Shown here: positions 1 to 11,779 of the stretch, piece after piece
How the letters are laid out: every line of letters begins with the position of its first letter
Numbering within the stretch: position 1 is the first letter of the stretch
Assembly (NCBI RefSeq): GCF_000331305.1
Contig: NZ_KB217478.1
Location: 3,167,077 to 3,231,076 of the forward strand
Direction of reading: 5' to 3'
DNA: 64,000 bases
Origin: Calothrix sp. PCC 7103
GTDB taxonomy: Bacteria; Cyanobacteriota; Cyanobacteriia; Cyanobacteriales; Nostocaceae
Notes under the pieces: model-generated
Told to the model about the DNA's origin: nothing
The model's database searches: none
The model's input: the letters and a program-made list of their open reading frames with translations, nothing else
Made by a program: the position numbers and the translations under genes

Positions 1-93
1 GCTTGCTTCACCTGCAATTTCTGCATCTCCTGCTGCCAAAATAGGTTCTCCATTAGTGAAAACAGTATGATTTATTTCTATATATTCAATCAT
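1..93 (-). CDS. Hypothetical protein, N-terminal fragment cut by the window edge
   Basis: The minus strand is open from an ATG to the window edge and gives 31 residues beginning MIEYIEINHTVF. The composition is acidic and uncharged-polar, with no signal peptide or membrane segment. I do not recognise the family. It is divergent from lysC, so the 420-bp spacer would hold both promoters. It could also be a chance open frame, since only the N-terminus is visible. Confidence 0.4.
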   Translation of the reverse strand, partial: MIEYIEINHTVFTNGEPILAAGDAEIAGEAS

Positions 94-515
94 TGATGTG
101 TTAAAACACACTAAAAATATCTGTTGCAAATTATACAATTACTATCTAGTTATTAATTTATAAGATGTTTGTTGGGTTGCGCTGCGCTCCACCCAACCTA
201 AAGTTATTGTTACTCTTCAAAAGTTTCTGGCGCCGCACTTTTTGGTTCGATGCTTGCTCCAGAGCGCTATTTACTATCTTTTACCAATGGTTATCACAGC
301 AGGAATGCTTGGCATGTATGAATTTAGACACCGTATTCAGTAGTAATTTTTAAATATTTCAAAATACTACAAAACTGATCAAAAAAATGTAAAGTTTTTC
401 TTTTAGATAGCATCGGATTCTGATAAGTTAGTATTCTGAAGCACTCCAAACGCCTTAAACGCTCAAAGCGCAGGCGCCGGGAATAACAGGTTTTGGTAAT
501 ACCTCTATTAAAGTT
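94..515. other. Spacer upstream of lysC, with a GTTGGGT/ACCCAAC hairpin
   Basis: This stretch has no convincing gene. At 171-198 it holds an inverted-repeat element with arms GTTGGGT and ACCCAAC around a GC-rich centre. A related copy lies at 57030-57058, at the end of lnt. A GGCGCC site lies at about 229 and another at 473. The rest is AT-rich and presumably carries the lysC promoter, but I could not fix a -10 box. Confidence 0.5.
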
Positions 516-2321
516 ATGTCGCTAATAGTACAAAAATACGGTGGTACATCTGTCGGTTCGGTTGAACGTATTCAAACGGTAGCGCAGCGTATCAGTAAAG
601 CTGTGAAAGCTGGAAATTCGCTTGTAGTGGTGGTTTCTGCGATGGGTAAAACCACGGATGGACTTGTCAAGTTAGCGCATGAAATTTCTAGAACTCCCAA
701 TCGTCGAGAAATGGATATGCTGCTTTCGACGGGAGAACAGGTTACTATTGCCTTGCTGAGTATGGCTTTACAGGAAATTGGGCAACCAGCAATTTCGATG
801 ACAGGTGCCCAGGTAGGAATTGTTACCGAAGCTCACCATACGCGCGCAAGAATTTTGCATATAGAAACAGAACGATTAGAGCGTCACCTACAAGAAGGTA
901 AAGTAGTTGTAGTTGCTGGGTTCCAAGGTATTAGCAGCACTGAGGCGTTAGAAATTACTACCTTGGGGCGGGGTGGTTCAGATACTTCAGCGGTAGCATT
1001 AGCAGCGGCATTACGGGCAGATTTTTGTGAAATTTATACCGATGTACCAGGTATTCTGACTACTGACCCGCGATTAGTTCCTGAAGCGCAGTTAATGGAC
1101 GAAATAACCTGTGATGAAATGCTGGAACTAGCCAGTTTAGGGGCAAAAGTGCTGCATCCGCGTGCGGTAGAAATAGCCCGTAATTACAGTATGCCTTTAG
1201 TAGTGCGTTCGAGTTGGAGTGACCAACCGGGTACTTGGGTAACTTCAAAGAAACACGAAGAGCGTTCGCTTGTAAATTTAGAAATAGCTCGTCCAGTTGA
1301 TGCAATTGAATTTGACGCAAACCAAGCTAAAATAGCATTATTGCGTGTTCCTGATAAGCCTGGAGTTGCCGCGCGCTTGTTTGGAGAAATAGCGCATCAA
1401 AAGGTCGATGTTGATTTAATTATTCAATCAATTCATGACGGTAATAGTAATGACATTGCTTTTACCGTAATGACACCGATATTAAAAAAAGCTGAAGCAG
1501 TGGCAGCCGCTATTGCACCAGTACTTCGCACCTCCCAAGCTAAATCTGAAGAAGCTGAGGTATTAGTAGAACAAAACATAGCTAAAGTAAGTATTGCAGG
1601 CGCCGGGATGATTGGGCGCCCAGGTGTAGCGGCGAAAATGTTCGCTACACTTGCTGAAGCTGGTGTAAATATTCAAATGATTTCTACTAGCGAAGTAAAA
1701 GTTAGCTGTGTAGTAGACGAAACCGACTGCGAAAAAGCCGTCACCTCCCTAGCAAAAGCTTTTGATATTACCACCTCCCCCCTCCACTCCTCGAATACTG
1801 TCCCACTCTCCCACTCTCCCGTTCGTGGTGTTGCACTCGACCTAAACCAAGCGCGTTTAGCAATTCGTAATGTTCCTGATAAACCAGGGATGGCAGCAAA
1901 GTTGTTTGGGTTACTCGCAGAACATAATGTTAGTGTTGATATGATTATTCAGTCACAACGTTGCCATATTATAGATGGGGCGCCAAGACGAGATATAGCT
2001 TTTACCGTCGCGCGTCTTGATGCTGAAAGTACCCAACTTTTTCTTCAACAAGCAGCAGTAGAATATGGTTGGGGCGAAGTGGTTTTAGATAGTGCCATCG
2101 CAAAAGTCAGTATAGTAGGCGCCGGAATGGTTGGGCAACCTGGTGTAGCAGCAAAAATGTTTGAAGCTTTAGCACAAAACAAAATTAATATTCAAATGAT
2201 AGCTACATCTGAAATTAAAATTAGCTGCGTTGTTGAACAAGAGCAAGGTGTTAAAGCTTTGCAAGTCATTCACGAAGCATTTGGTTTAGCTGGTAGCGAT
2301 AAATTTGTAGTTCCAGCGTAA
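516..2321 (+). CDS. lysC: Aspartate kinase with four ACT units
   Basis: Phosphorylates L-aspartate, the first step of the lysine, threonine, methionine and diaminopimelate pathway in the cytoplasm. The catalytic domain (about residues 1-240) opens with the KYGGTSVG motif at residues 7-14. The C-terminal half carries two duplicated pairs of ACT modules, each introduced by an A-x-L-R-V-P-D-K-P-G-V/M-A-A stretch and followed by a VSIxGAGM repeat. The length of 601 residues and the double regulatory region match cyanobacterial aspartate kinases; most other bacteria have one ACT pair. Feedback control by lysine and/or threonine is expected from the family. It stands alone here, with no other pathway gene beside it. 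Confidence 0.95.
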   Translation: MSLIVQKYGGTSVGSVERIQTVAQRISKAVKAGNSLVVVVSAMGKTTDGLVKLAHEISRTPNRREMDMLLSTGEQVTIALLSMALQEIGQPAISMTGAQVGIVTEAHHTRARILHIETERLERHLQEGKVVVVAGFQGISSTEALEITTLGRGGSDTSAVALAAALRADFCEIYTDVPGILTTDPRLVPEAQLMDEITCDEMLELASLGAKVLHPRAVEIARNYSMPLVVRSSWSDQPGTWVTSKKHEERSLVNLEIARPVDAIEFDANQAKIALLRVPDKPGVAARLFGEIAHQKVDVDLIIQSIHDGNSNDIAFTVMTPILKKAEAVAAAIAPVLRTSQAKSEEAEVLVEQNIAKVSIAGAGMIGRPGVAAKMFATLAEAGVNIQMISTSEVKVSCVVDETDCEKAVTSLAKAFDITTSPLHSSNTVPLSHSPVRGVALDLNQARLAIRNVPDKPGMAAKLFGLLAEHNVSVDMIIQSQRCHIIDGAPRRDIAFTVARLDAESTQLFLQQAAVEYGWGEVVLDSAIAKVSIVGAGMVGQPGVAAKMFEALAQNKINIQMIATSEIKISCVVEQEQGVKALQVIHEAFGLAGSDKFVVPA

Positions 2322-2339
2322 TTTGTAGCACATCTGTCC

Positions 2340-2642
2340 GAGATGTGTATTTATGTGTATTTATTTCACCACAGAGACACAGAGAACACGGAGAGAAGAA
2401 TTATTAATTTAGGTAAATATTTAAAACCTTACTTCTCTACATTTCTTTTCTGTCTGTGCCCTCTGTGTCTCCGTGGTAAAAATATACTACTTTATGAAAT
2501 TAACTAATGATTTATATCACAAGTTTTGGTGTATAGGCGCCAATATATAATTCTTCTAACTCTTACCTTTGTGTACTTTGTGTCTTTGTGGTTCATTTAA
2601 TTTAAGATGCGGGCAAGGATGCCCGCTCCACAAGAAGTAAAA
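2340..2642. repeat. Cluster of dispersed repeats downstream of lysC
   Basis: There is no gene here. A CACAGAGACACAGAG-type element (about 2365-2400) faces an inverted copy ending CTCTGTGTCTCCGTGG (about 2443-2480), so the pair can fold. A third relative (TTTGTGTCTTTGTGGTTC) follows at about 2575-2597. At 2608-2634 lies a GCGGGCAAGGATGCCCGC hairpin of the family also found at 34991 and 63406. The cluster lies between two converging genes and may end transcription from both sides. Confidence 0.6.
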
Positions 2643-3806
2643 TTAAAATTCAGAGACCACAGCCAATTGTTGAGGTTTTTTCTTGTCTTTTAAAGTTAGC
2701 GCTGCATTTAAAGTCATTTTAGGTTGATTGGGCTGCATAATAACCGCTTCATAACTTACAACACCAGCGGTTTCACTGCCAATACAACGCGCTGCTGCGA
2801 GTGATAAATCAAGACTACGAGGTGGAATATATGGTCCTCGGTCGTTAACGCGCACTATCACTGATTTTCCTGTTGTTTTGTAAGTTACTTTTAAATGCGT
2901 GTTGAATGGTAGTGTTTTATGAGCAACCGTGAGGTCATTCTGGTTATAAGTTTCACCATTGGCAGTAGTACGACCGTGAAAATAGCCACCGTACCAAGAA
3001 GCCAAACCAGATAATTTCTGATTGGAATAGACCAAACCATACATATCTTGCTGCCCTTCGGTGAGTGAAAGCTTTGGCGCCTTCAATGCACTCCGAAGAT
3101 TATTCACCCAGTCAATAGCTATCAAATCAGCGCTTCGGGTTGTATTGCTGGATATTTCTTTGTTAACTCCCAATAAAAAGCGATTACCCGCCATTATTGC
3201 TGGGGCGCCGTCTACAGTAGCAGGTCGTAATTGAGATGGGTCTGAGACTTTGGACTGAAGAAGTTTATTCAAGCGTTGCTGCATAACGCTTGCCTGTAAT
3301 TGGTTTGGCAAGTTAGCAATCAAGTGATTATCTATCCAAACTTCATAGTTTGTTTCATCGCGACGAACGGTTACAACAGACAAATTCGATGGACGCTTTG
3401 GAGACTCGAAGGAAATCGGAAGACGGAACAAGTTTCGCAATGTGGGAGGTAATCCGAACCGTAAGCTTCGTAAAATCTTGTTTGCAAAATCACTGTCGTT
3501 GTCGTTCGAGTTAAGCAACTGCGGTGCTGATGAAACGCTTGTTTTGACTGCATTTAAAGCCTTTGGTATGACTGTTGATGATTCGTGATTGCTACCTGTA
3601 GCTGAACAGAACTGACTGTTACTAGTCTTAACGTCAGTTGACTTCTTAGTCCTTAAATCTACATTTAAGAACTTACTAGTAGCTTTTTCTGAACTAGACG
3701 ATAATTTTGCCGTTGGTATTTGCCTTGGAACATTTACAGTTATTTGATTCAACGACAAAAAACTACTAATCCAAGAAGTTACGAAAAAAATTCCAAGAAA
3801 TAGCAT
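2643..3806 (-). CDS. rlpA: RlpA-like septal ring lytic transglycosylase family protein
   Basis: Probable cell-wall enzyme or peptidoglycan-binding protein of the RlpA family. The 387-residue protein begins with a hydrophobic segment (residues 1-20) suited to export or anchoring, then a long low-complexity Ser/Asn/Thr-rich linker. A double-psi beta-barrel lies near residues 267-355, containing GLASWYGGYFHGRTTANGE and VRVNDRGPY, the hallmark motifs of the family. Some family members cleave naked glycan strands, but activity is not proven for cyanobacterial ones. The long 5' spacer may carry a riboswitch (see findings). Which ATG is used is uncertain because the hydrophobic start fits the first one without a strong ribosome site. 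Confidence 0.85.
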   Translation of the reverse strand: MLFLGIFFVTSWISSFLSLNQITVNVPRQIPTAKLSSSSEKATSKFLNVDLRTKKSTDVKTSNSQFCSATGSNHESSTVIPKALNAVKTSVSSAPQLLNSNDNDSDFANKILRSLRFGLPPTLRNLFRLPISFESPKRPSNLSVVTVRRDETNYEVWIDNHLIANLPNQLQASVMQQRLNKLLQSKVSDPSQLRPATVDGAPAIMAGNRFLLGVNKEISSNTTRSADLIAIDWVNNLRSALKAPKLSLTEGQQDMYGLVYSNQKLSGLASWYGGYFHGRTTANGETYNQNDLTVAHKTLPFNTHLKVTYKTTGKSVIVRVNDRGPYIPPRSLDLSLAAARCIGSETAGVVSYEAVIMQPNQPKMTLNAALTLKDKKKPQQLAVVSEF

Positions 3807-4142
3807 GGTGTAGTATATATTTTGGTAACAGCACCTAAAACGGGTGTAAACCTACTCCTGAGATTATTAATTAAGTGCAAACTGGACTTAGCCGAGAACA
3901 AATATAGCCTACGGAACACATTAGACCTAAGCACCAAACAGAGCCTGATATAAATTACTGGAGTGATCCCCAGCAGAATTCATATTATCTTGTCCTTGTT
4001 AAACAAGCAAATAAAACTTTTCGATTTGTTCCCGACTTTTTCGAGCTTTTTGATTTGAATTTTTTATATATCTAAATTTTTGTGCTTTAAAATATGCAAA
4101 AATACTATTAATATCAACAGTCATTTCACTTAAATAATTCCA
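3807..4142 (-). promoter_or_regulatory. Long divergent spacer; possible degenerate c-di-AMP riboswitch upstream of rlpA
   Basis: This 336-bp gene-free spacer separates rlpA and the PhzF gene. Read on the minus strand, the leader of rlpA is unusually long and contains GGGGATCACTCCAG followed about 60 nt later by GTTCCGTAGGC. These resemble the GGGGTGAATCC and TTCGTAGGC blocks of ydaO-yuaA RNAs, which are known to precede rlpA-type genes in other bacteria. Pairing was not fully traced, so this is a weak call. Confidence 0.2.
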
Positions 4143-5039
4143 ATGATTAGTCTAAAATATTACATAGTTGATGTTTTTGCTGAGGCTAAATATACTGGGA
4201 ATCAATTAGCTGTATTCACTAACGCAGGCGCCCTAACGGAGTCGCAAATGCAAGCTATAGCTAGAGAAATCAACTATTCAGAGACAACATTTATTATTTC
4301 AGAGCAAGCAGTATCTGGGGGGTACAACGTTAAAATATTTACACCATCCCAGGAAATTCCTTTTGCAGGTCATCCAACCTTGGGAACGGCTTATATACTT
4401 CAACGAGAGATTATTAAGCAATCAGCCCAAAGAGTTATTTTGAATTTACAAGTTGGACAGATACCAGTTAATATCGACAGCAGTGGAGCGAATGAACCGT
4501 ATTTATGGATGCAACAAAAGGCGCCCGTTTTTAGCAAGGAAATATTTTCTATAGAGATAATTGCGGAAGTTTTGGGAATAGAAATAAGTGAAATAGATAC
4601 CAAGCATCCAGTACAAGCTGTTTCAACAGGTTTACCCTTTATTATTGTTCCTCTCAAGAATTTGGCATCGTTAAAAAAAGCAAAAGTAAATCAAGGCAAG
4701 TATTACAACCTAATTGAAAAAAGTAGCGCAAAAAGTATTTTAATTTTTTGCCCAGAGACTTACTACCCAGAGAATCATTTAAATGTACGTGTCTTTTGTG
4801 ACTTCCTTGGCATACCCGAAGACCCAGCTACAGGAAGTGCCAACGGATGTTTAGCAGGTTATTTGGTCGAACACTCATATTTTGGTAAGAATGAAATCGA
4901 TACGCGTGTTGAACAAGGTTACGAAATCAACAGACCATCTTTAATCCTCCTCAAAGCCAACAAAAAATCACCAAGCGAACCCATTGAAGTACATGTAGGA
5001 GGAAAAGTAATTATGGTCGCTCAAGGAGAATTTGTTTGA
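4143..5039 (+). CDS. PhzF family isomerase/epimerase-like protein
   Basis: A 298-residue member of the PhzF/DapF-fold family, named after the phenazine-pathway isomerase. Most cyanobacterial members have no known substrate. The catalytic-type glutamate sits in SETTF (E47), with PFAGHPTLG near residue 74 and the second-half motif DPATGSANGCLAGYL near residue 222. These are the signature loops of the two pseudo-symmetric halves. Length is normal for the family. No phenazine genes lie nearby, so a phenazine role is unlikely; a side-reaction or damage-control isomerase is a guess. It has its own promoter region, with about 270 bp to crtP. Confidence 0.9.
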   Translation: MISLKYYIVDVFAEAKYTGNQLAVFTNAGALTESQMQAIAREINYSETTFIISEQAVSGGYNVKIFTPSQEIPFAGHPTLGTAYILQREIIKQSAQRVILNLQVGQIPVNIDSSGANEPYLWMQQKAPVFSKEIFSIEIIAEVLGIEISEIDTKHPVQAVSTGLPFIIVPLKNLASLKKAKVNQGKYYNLIEKSSAKSILIFCPETYYPENHLNVRVFCDFLGIPEDPATGSANGCLAGYLVEHSYFGKNEIDTRVEQGYEINRPSLILLKANKKSPSEPIEVHVGGKVIMVAQGEFV

Positions 5040-5311
5040 ATCTCTCAGCACTCCTATATTGTTTTTAATGCAGTGATTGATAACATCACAAAAAGAAGCT
5101 GCTTGAATTGATGAGGTTTTAAAACAGCAGGGATTGAGGTAAATTTTAAATTGGTACCTTGTAAAGTACACTAGTTCTAGTCTGGACACCTCTACATGGC
5201 TCACAAAGGTACTAATTACCTTTAAATGTGAAAGAGATGCCAAATGTAACGGAATGCAACGTATAATGAAAACGACAAAACCATTAAGAAATATTGAAGA
5301 AAGTAAAGTAA

Positions 5312-7670
<2,359 letters not shown>

Positions 7671-7737
7671 CAGAATAAAAGAGCGAGAAAACCATTAGTA
7701 ACACGTTGCAAACTCATTACAATGCAATTCACAACAG

Positions 7738-7775
7738 GCGCGTAAGGGTAAAAGAATTTCTTTATCCTTACGCCG
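7738..7775 (+). terminator. Hairpin after crtPB
   Basis: GCGTAAGGGTAAA and its near-complement TTTATCCTTACGC form a long stem about 70 nt after the crtB stop. There is no clean T-run after it, so it may act as a terminator needing help or as an mRNA-stabilising end. Confidence 0.45.
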
Positions 7776-7872
7776 CTTGCATTTAGGCGCCTGCATCGAA
7801 GCTAAATTACCTTTTTTAAAAATATTGTTGACATTCCCATTAAAATCATGTATATTTATTATTCGTACACCT

Positions 7873-7964
7873 GGAGAGGTGGCTGAGTGGTCGAAAGCGG
7901 CAGATTGCTAATCTGTTGTACGGCAGGTAACTCCGTACCGAGGGTTCGAATCCCTCCCTCTCCG
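7873..7964 (+). tRNA. trnS-GCU: tRNA-Ser(GCU)
   Basis: This is a 92-nt class II tRNA. Acceptor arms GGAGAGG and CCTCTCC pair perfectly, with discriminator G. The anticodon loop TTGCTAA gives anticodon GCU, reading AGC/AGU. The long variable arm (TGTACGG...CCGTACC) and the T-loop TTCGAAT are clear. No CCA is encoded. Confidence 0.97.
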
Positions 7965-7982
7965 TATCCAAGAACAAAGTTA

Positions 7983-8043
7983 AAAGTGGTGAGTGCTGAG
8001 TGAAGAAAGTTAACTTCAACTCTACTCATCACTCACCACTTTC
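7983..8043. repeat. GAGTGCTGAGT-family hairpin
   Basis: AAGTGGTGAGTGCTGAGTGA faces TCATCACTCACCACTT across about 25 nt. It is one of four related hairpins in the window (also near 23800, 30902 and 52019), each just downstream of a gene. Here it lies between the 3' ends of tRNA-Ser and the convergent barrel gene. Confidence 0.7.
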
Positions 8044-8057
8044 TACGAGCGCACTAA

Positions 8058-8783
8058 TTAAAATCCGCCAAAGTTATAACCAACACCGATTAAAAGTCCA
8101 ACATCAGTTTGGTCAAAAAATCCAGCGTTGATTGCTGCGGTTGCTGTAAACTGTTGAGTTAGTGGAAAATCAACTCCACCTGTCACGAGGAACGCGATTT
8201 GTGAGTTATCGCCACCTGTTTTAATGGCGCCACCAACTCCAACATAAGGAGCAATTGGTAATGGTTCTACAAATGGGTCATCAGGTTGCTGTAGAGAAAA
8301 ATCATAGGTGACAGGAATCAAAATGGCTGTGTTATTACCAAAAACTGCCGCAGGTCTCACTGAAAAAGTTCTTGTCAACCCGACTTTACTCATGACAGCA
8401 AAGTTACCATCTCCTAGTGCTGAATCTCCACCACCCAGTCCAATATTGCCTGCCACACCAACATAACTTGAGCCACCACGAGTTGTTCGACCTGGGTCGA
8501 TATCTGCTTGTGCTACTTGTTTAGTGGTTTCTTGCTGGGTTTGTTCTGACTGTTGAACTGGAGTTGTTACTTCTTGTTGGATTAATGCAGCAGAAGTTGT
8601 TGCTGTAGTTCCTGGAACGGGTGTTACCGCTAAGTTATGCGCGCGCTTCAAAGCATTATTCAGCTTTTGGGCACTTGTGGGCACCGTTTCAGCTTGGACA
8701 TTGCTACTTGCTAGCAGCACCATAGACGTTAGACTTAAAGCGCAAAAAATTCCGTTGCGAGAAAAAATACTCTTCACGTTCAC
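8058..8783 (-). CDS. Secreted protein, probable outer-membrane beta-barrel
   Basis: A 241-residue protein of unknown function. A cleavable signal peptide is evident (basic start, hydrophobic core, cleavage after NVQA near residue 31). A Thr/Gln-rich linker follows to about residue 100. The C-terminal 140 residues are glycine-rich alternating strands (YVGVAGNIGLGGGDS, PYVGVGGAIKTGG, GVDFPLTQQFTATAAINAG) and end in an aromatic residue, YNFGGF, as in many outer-membrane barrels. A porin-like or OmpA-like small barrel is inferred from this pattern; no specific family was recognised. The 5' side opens into a long AT-rich spacer. Confidence 0.75.
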   Translation of the reverse strand: MNVKSIFSRNGIFCALSLTSMVLLASSNVQAETVPTSAQKLNNALKRAHNLAVTPVPGTTATTSAALIQQEVTTPVQQSEQTQQETTKQVAQADIDPGRTTRGGSSYVGVAGNIGLGGGDSALGDGNFAVMSKVGLTRTFSVRPAAVFGNNTAILIPVTYDFSLQQPDDPFVEPLPIAPYVGVGGAIKTGGDNSQIAFLVTGGVDFPLTQQFTATAAINAGFFDQTDVGLLIGVGYNFGGF

Positions 8784-9704
8784 TCCTCAAAAAATACTGT
8801 CACACCAATTATTAAGTTTAATTGCTAGACTGCGATTTTTAGCAATATTCAATATTTAACACCAAAAATTTAATTTCAACATCGTCTCGGAGACTAGTAA
8901 AGATAAAAATTTTTACCGGAGGATACTGTTATATAACATTGATTATACGGTTGACAACACTTAGTCTGCTTTTTTAGTACATGTTTACTTCACTCTCAAA
9001 CTGAAACACATGGCAATCATGTTCATATTCTTAACATCAAATATTAATAAATACCTATATAGTTATAATTGTTATATTTTTTACTTTATAATCCACCGGA
9101 AAGTATTTTTTGTTGATTAATCAAAGCTTGCATTAAGTTTATTTTGTAAAAAAAATAACTTTTGTTGCATTTTCAATATTGTTCTTGATTTTCTCAATTT
9201 ATTGAAAATACATTTAAGATAACATACGTAATAAATAGTGTATTGATTATATTTTCGTTCTTCTGTGTATAAAATTTGTAACTTTTAAATTTTATTAACT
9301 AGAAACTTTTGTTTGTTATATATAAACCAAAACTTATCTATCTTTAGGAATAAGTCTTTACGAAAATTTCATGAAGACATCAGTAGATTCATTTAAAAAA
9401 ACTCCTGAAACAACGTAACAAGGGTATTTTATTGGATAATAACCAGAATTTTATTATATAGTTTTTGTAAAAGCCATAAAATATATATATGATTATCTAA
9501 AGAAATATGCTAATTTAACATTGAGATATTGGAAAAGTATCAATGCCTATTCGCTGAGTTCTTAAAATTCATTGATAGAAAAGATAGCAAATAATATCCG
9601 CGTCAAGCAAATATCTCCTCAAAACAATTTACGTTTGCTTAAAACTATTTTCACTCTTTGTACTAAACTTTTAACCTTAATTATCACATGAAAAGCCTTC
9701 TACC
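8784..9704. other. Long AT-rich gene-free spacer before the exopolysaccharide locus
   Basis: About 920 bp with no convincing coding frame on either strand, no GGCGCC site and no copy of the dispersed repeats seen elsewhere. It is strongly AT-rich with A/T runs such as ATATATATATG near 9485. It separates the barrel gene from the first glycosyltransferase and probably holds divergent promoters. I see no structured RNA in it. Confidence 0.5.
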
Positions 9705-10508
9705 ATGAATAAAGTTAAAATACTGAACTTAGAAATTGACAATTTATCAAAGGTAGAATTTTTAGATACCCTACAATCCGGTATTGTATTTACACCGAAT
9801 GTAGACCATTTGATGAAGTTGCAAAAAGATCCAGAATTCGTCCAAGCTTATAGTGCTAGTAACTATAAAGTTTGTGATAGTCAGATACTGCTTTTAGCAG
9901 CTAGGCTATTGGGTACTCCTATACGCGAAAAAATTTCTGGCTCTGACTTATTGCCAGCTTTCTATACTCACCACCAGGAAAATGAAAGCATTAAAATATT
10001 TCTTTTAGGCGCCAGAGAGGGTGTTGCTGCTCAAGCACAGCAGAATATCAACCTTAAAATTGGTAGAAATATTGTCGTTGGCTCTTATTCACCAAGCTTC
10101 GGGTTTGAAAACAACGATTTAGAATGTCAGCAAATTGTTGAAATTATAAATAATTCCGGCGCCACTGTTTTAGTCATAGGAGTTGGCGCCCCAAAACAAG
10201 AGAAATGGATATGTAAATATAAGGAGCAATTACAAAACATCAAAATTTTCATGGCACTTGGCGCAACAATTGATTTTGAAGCAGGAAATATGAAACGGGC
10301 ACCAAAATGGATTAGTCAGACTGGGTTTGAATGGCTGTTTAGATTGCTGTGTGAGCCTAAAAGACTGTGGAAACGTTATTTAATCGAAGATATCCCATTT
10401 TTACTTTTAATTTTAAAACAAAAGTTAAATTTGTACCTTACAAAGGACTATCTTAAGAAAAATTCTAAAGATAGCCGTCATTCTTGGCACACCGCAGGTA
10501 AATATTAA
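9705..10508 (+). CDS. WecG/TagA/CpsF family glycosyltransferase
   Basis: Predicted membrane-associated transferase adding a sugar (typically N-acetylmannosamine-type) to a lipid-linked intermediate of a surface polysaccharide. The 267-residue protein has FTPNVDHLMKLQKD near the N-terminus and the family hallmark GVGAPKQEKWI near residue 158, then an LGATIDFEAGN motif. Length is typical. It is the first gene of the polysaccharide locus and converges on the glycosyltransferase operon that follows, with a shared hairpin between the stops. A priming transferase for the lipid carrier is not present in the window. Confidence 0.9.
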   Translation: MNKVKILNLEIDNLSKVEFLDTLQSGIVFTPNVDHLMKLQKDPEFVQAYSASNYKVCDSQILLLAARLLGTPIREKISGSDLLPAFYTHHQENESIKIFLLGAREGVAAQAQQNINLKIGRNIVVGSYSPSFGFENNDLECQQIVEIINNSGATVLVIGVGAPKQEKWICKYKEQLQNIKIFMALGATIDFEAGNMKRAPKWISQTGFEWLFRLLCEPKRLWKRYLIEDIPFLLLILKQKLNLYLTKDYLKKNSKDSRHSWHTAGKY

Positions 10509-10516
10509 CAAGAACA

Positions 10517-10567
10517 TGTAGAGACGTGTTCACTTAGTGTCCCGATCTTAATAATCACGTCTCTACA
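10517..10567. terminator. Bidirectional hairpin TGTAGAGACGTG / CACGTCTCTACA
   Basis: Perfect 12-bp arms at 10517-10528 and 10556-10567 lie between two convergent genes. The right arm overlaps the stop codon of the minus-strand glycosyltransferase, whose last codons (DVIVET) are made of the same repeat. The GTAGAGACGT sequence is a dispersed type common in cyanobacteria. Confidence 0.55.
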
Positions 10568-11760
10568 ATCACGTCTGTACATTTTGAATTTTTATGTAAT
10601 TGCGCTAAGTTATATAAACATGCTTTTCTTGATACCATTTTAGGCGTAACATCAAGCCCAACTTTTTCTAATATTTTCTCCCAACGATACACCCAGTCGT
10701 TTCGTAAAAGTGTATTGACTATATTATTTTGTCGGATTTTATCCAAGCGCTCAGGTTGTGTATTCAATTCACAAATAATATCACCTAAATTATTTGTGTC
10801 ATAAGCAATCGGAATCACAACGTCCTCCCAATCAAAGTATTCACTAAAAGCTTCGCAGTTTGGAGGTATGCCAATCATGACTGCACCTCCTGCTGCACCC
10901 TCAAAGAAGCGTGAACCTAATTCTTCCTGTCCACCAGTTTGTTCTGGTGTATCAAATTTTGCTTTATTCGCGATGAAGTAACGACTGCGCTTAATCAAAT
11001 CACTATAAAGCTTTCGGTGTTCTTTATAGTTATTCATTTGCAGACCTTTAAGGGTATCATGTAAATATAGTAAATTTTGCTGTTTAGAAAACTCAAGCAA
11101 TGACTGATGTACTATCGGAGAACGGCGCCCAATACTGTAAATATCGATACTTCTTTGTATATCAGTAGTCACAGGACAAAATTGAAGTGCATCGACAGCG
11201 TAAGGGATTGAATAGCAAGGACGATGGATTAAATCAGAAATTGCTTTGGCACTGGCTTTTTGAGTTGTGAAAATACAATCAAATTCTTTCAAAAGTTGTA
11301 AACATACTCTTGTTTTCGGGTTGCTCAGTTCTTTAACCCATATTTCGTCAATCCACAATACTGCTTTACGGCATTTTTCTCGCCATCCCTTAATCGAGTT
11401 GATGCACGTAATATCCCAATAATGCTGACAGATGAAAAAAAACAAGTCATACTCTTGTTCCACACGTGATGTTATACAGCCAGATTGAAGCCATTCTTTT
11501 CTGGCTGTTTTTACGGCAAGATAGTTTGCTAAAGGTTTATATACTTTGTTGGTAAAATTAGAATTAAGTACTGGTGCCAATACGTTTGCACTATCAAATT
11601 CACAAATCGCATCTTCAAACTCAAATTCCGCTGAACGATATGCTTCAGAATGAAAACCGCGCATTGATGCAATTAGAATGCGTGCTGTGCCGTTAGGATT
11701 ATATTCTGATGTACTATCAAAATAGTTGCTGGTTAGATGATTATGATTATTAGATGACAT
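10555..11760 (-). CDS. Glycosyltransferase, GT4-like (Glyco_trans_1_2 type)
   Basis: Predicted cytoplasmic glycosyltransferase of the GT-B fold, fourth gene of the minus-strand polysaccharide operon. Seen: an N-terminal ILIASMRGFHSEAYR segment and a C-terminal donor-binding region with GSRFFEGAAGGAVMIGIPPN and EAFSEYFDWEDVVIPI, as in CgeB/GT4 relatives. The frame stays open upstream to 11997 but overlaps the preceding gene. I chose the ATG 20 nt after that gene's stop because the extra residues are a leucine-rich shadow of the other frame. An ATG at 11796 is the alternative. The donor and acceptor sugars cannot be told. Confidence 0.8.
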   Translation of the reverse strand: MSSNNHNHLTSNYFDSTSEYNPNGTARILIASMRGFHSEAYRSAEFEFEDAICEFDSANVLAPVLNSNFTNKVYKPLANYLAVKTARKEWLQSGCITSRVEQEYDLFFFICQHYWDITCINSIKGWREKCRKAVLWIDEIWVKELSNPKTRVCLQLLKEFDCIFTTQKASAKAISDLIHRPCYSIPYAVDALQFCPVTTDIQRSIDIYSIGRRSPIVHQSLLEFSKQQNLLYLHDTLKGLQMNNYKEHRKLYSDLIKRSRYFIANKAKFDTPEQTGGQEELGSRFFEGAAGGAVMIGIPPNCEAFSEYFDWEDVVIPIAYDTNNLGDIICELNTQPERLDKIRQNNIVNTLLRNDWVYRWEKILEKVGLDVTPKMVSRKACLYNLAQLHKNSKCTDVIVET

Positions 11761-11779
11761 ATCAAATAGTGATTTATTG

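Noticed and set aside
165..353. A 62-codon plus-strand frame upstream of lysC
   Set aside because: It runs through a dispersed hairpin repeat and has random composition.
4143..5039. PhzF homologue as evidence for phenazine synthesis
   Set aside because: No other phz genes are present, and PhzF-fold proteins are widespread without that pathway.
7673..7870. Spacer before tRNA-Ser as an integration site
   Set aside because: No integrase gene and no repeated tRNA end were found nearby.
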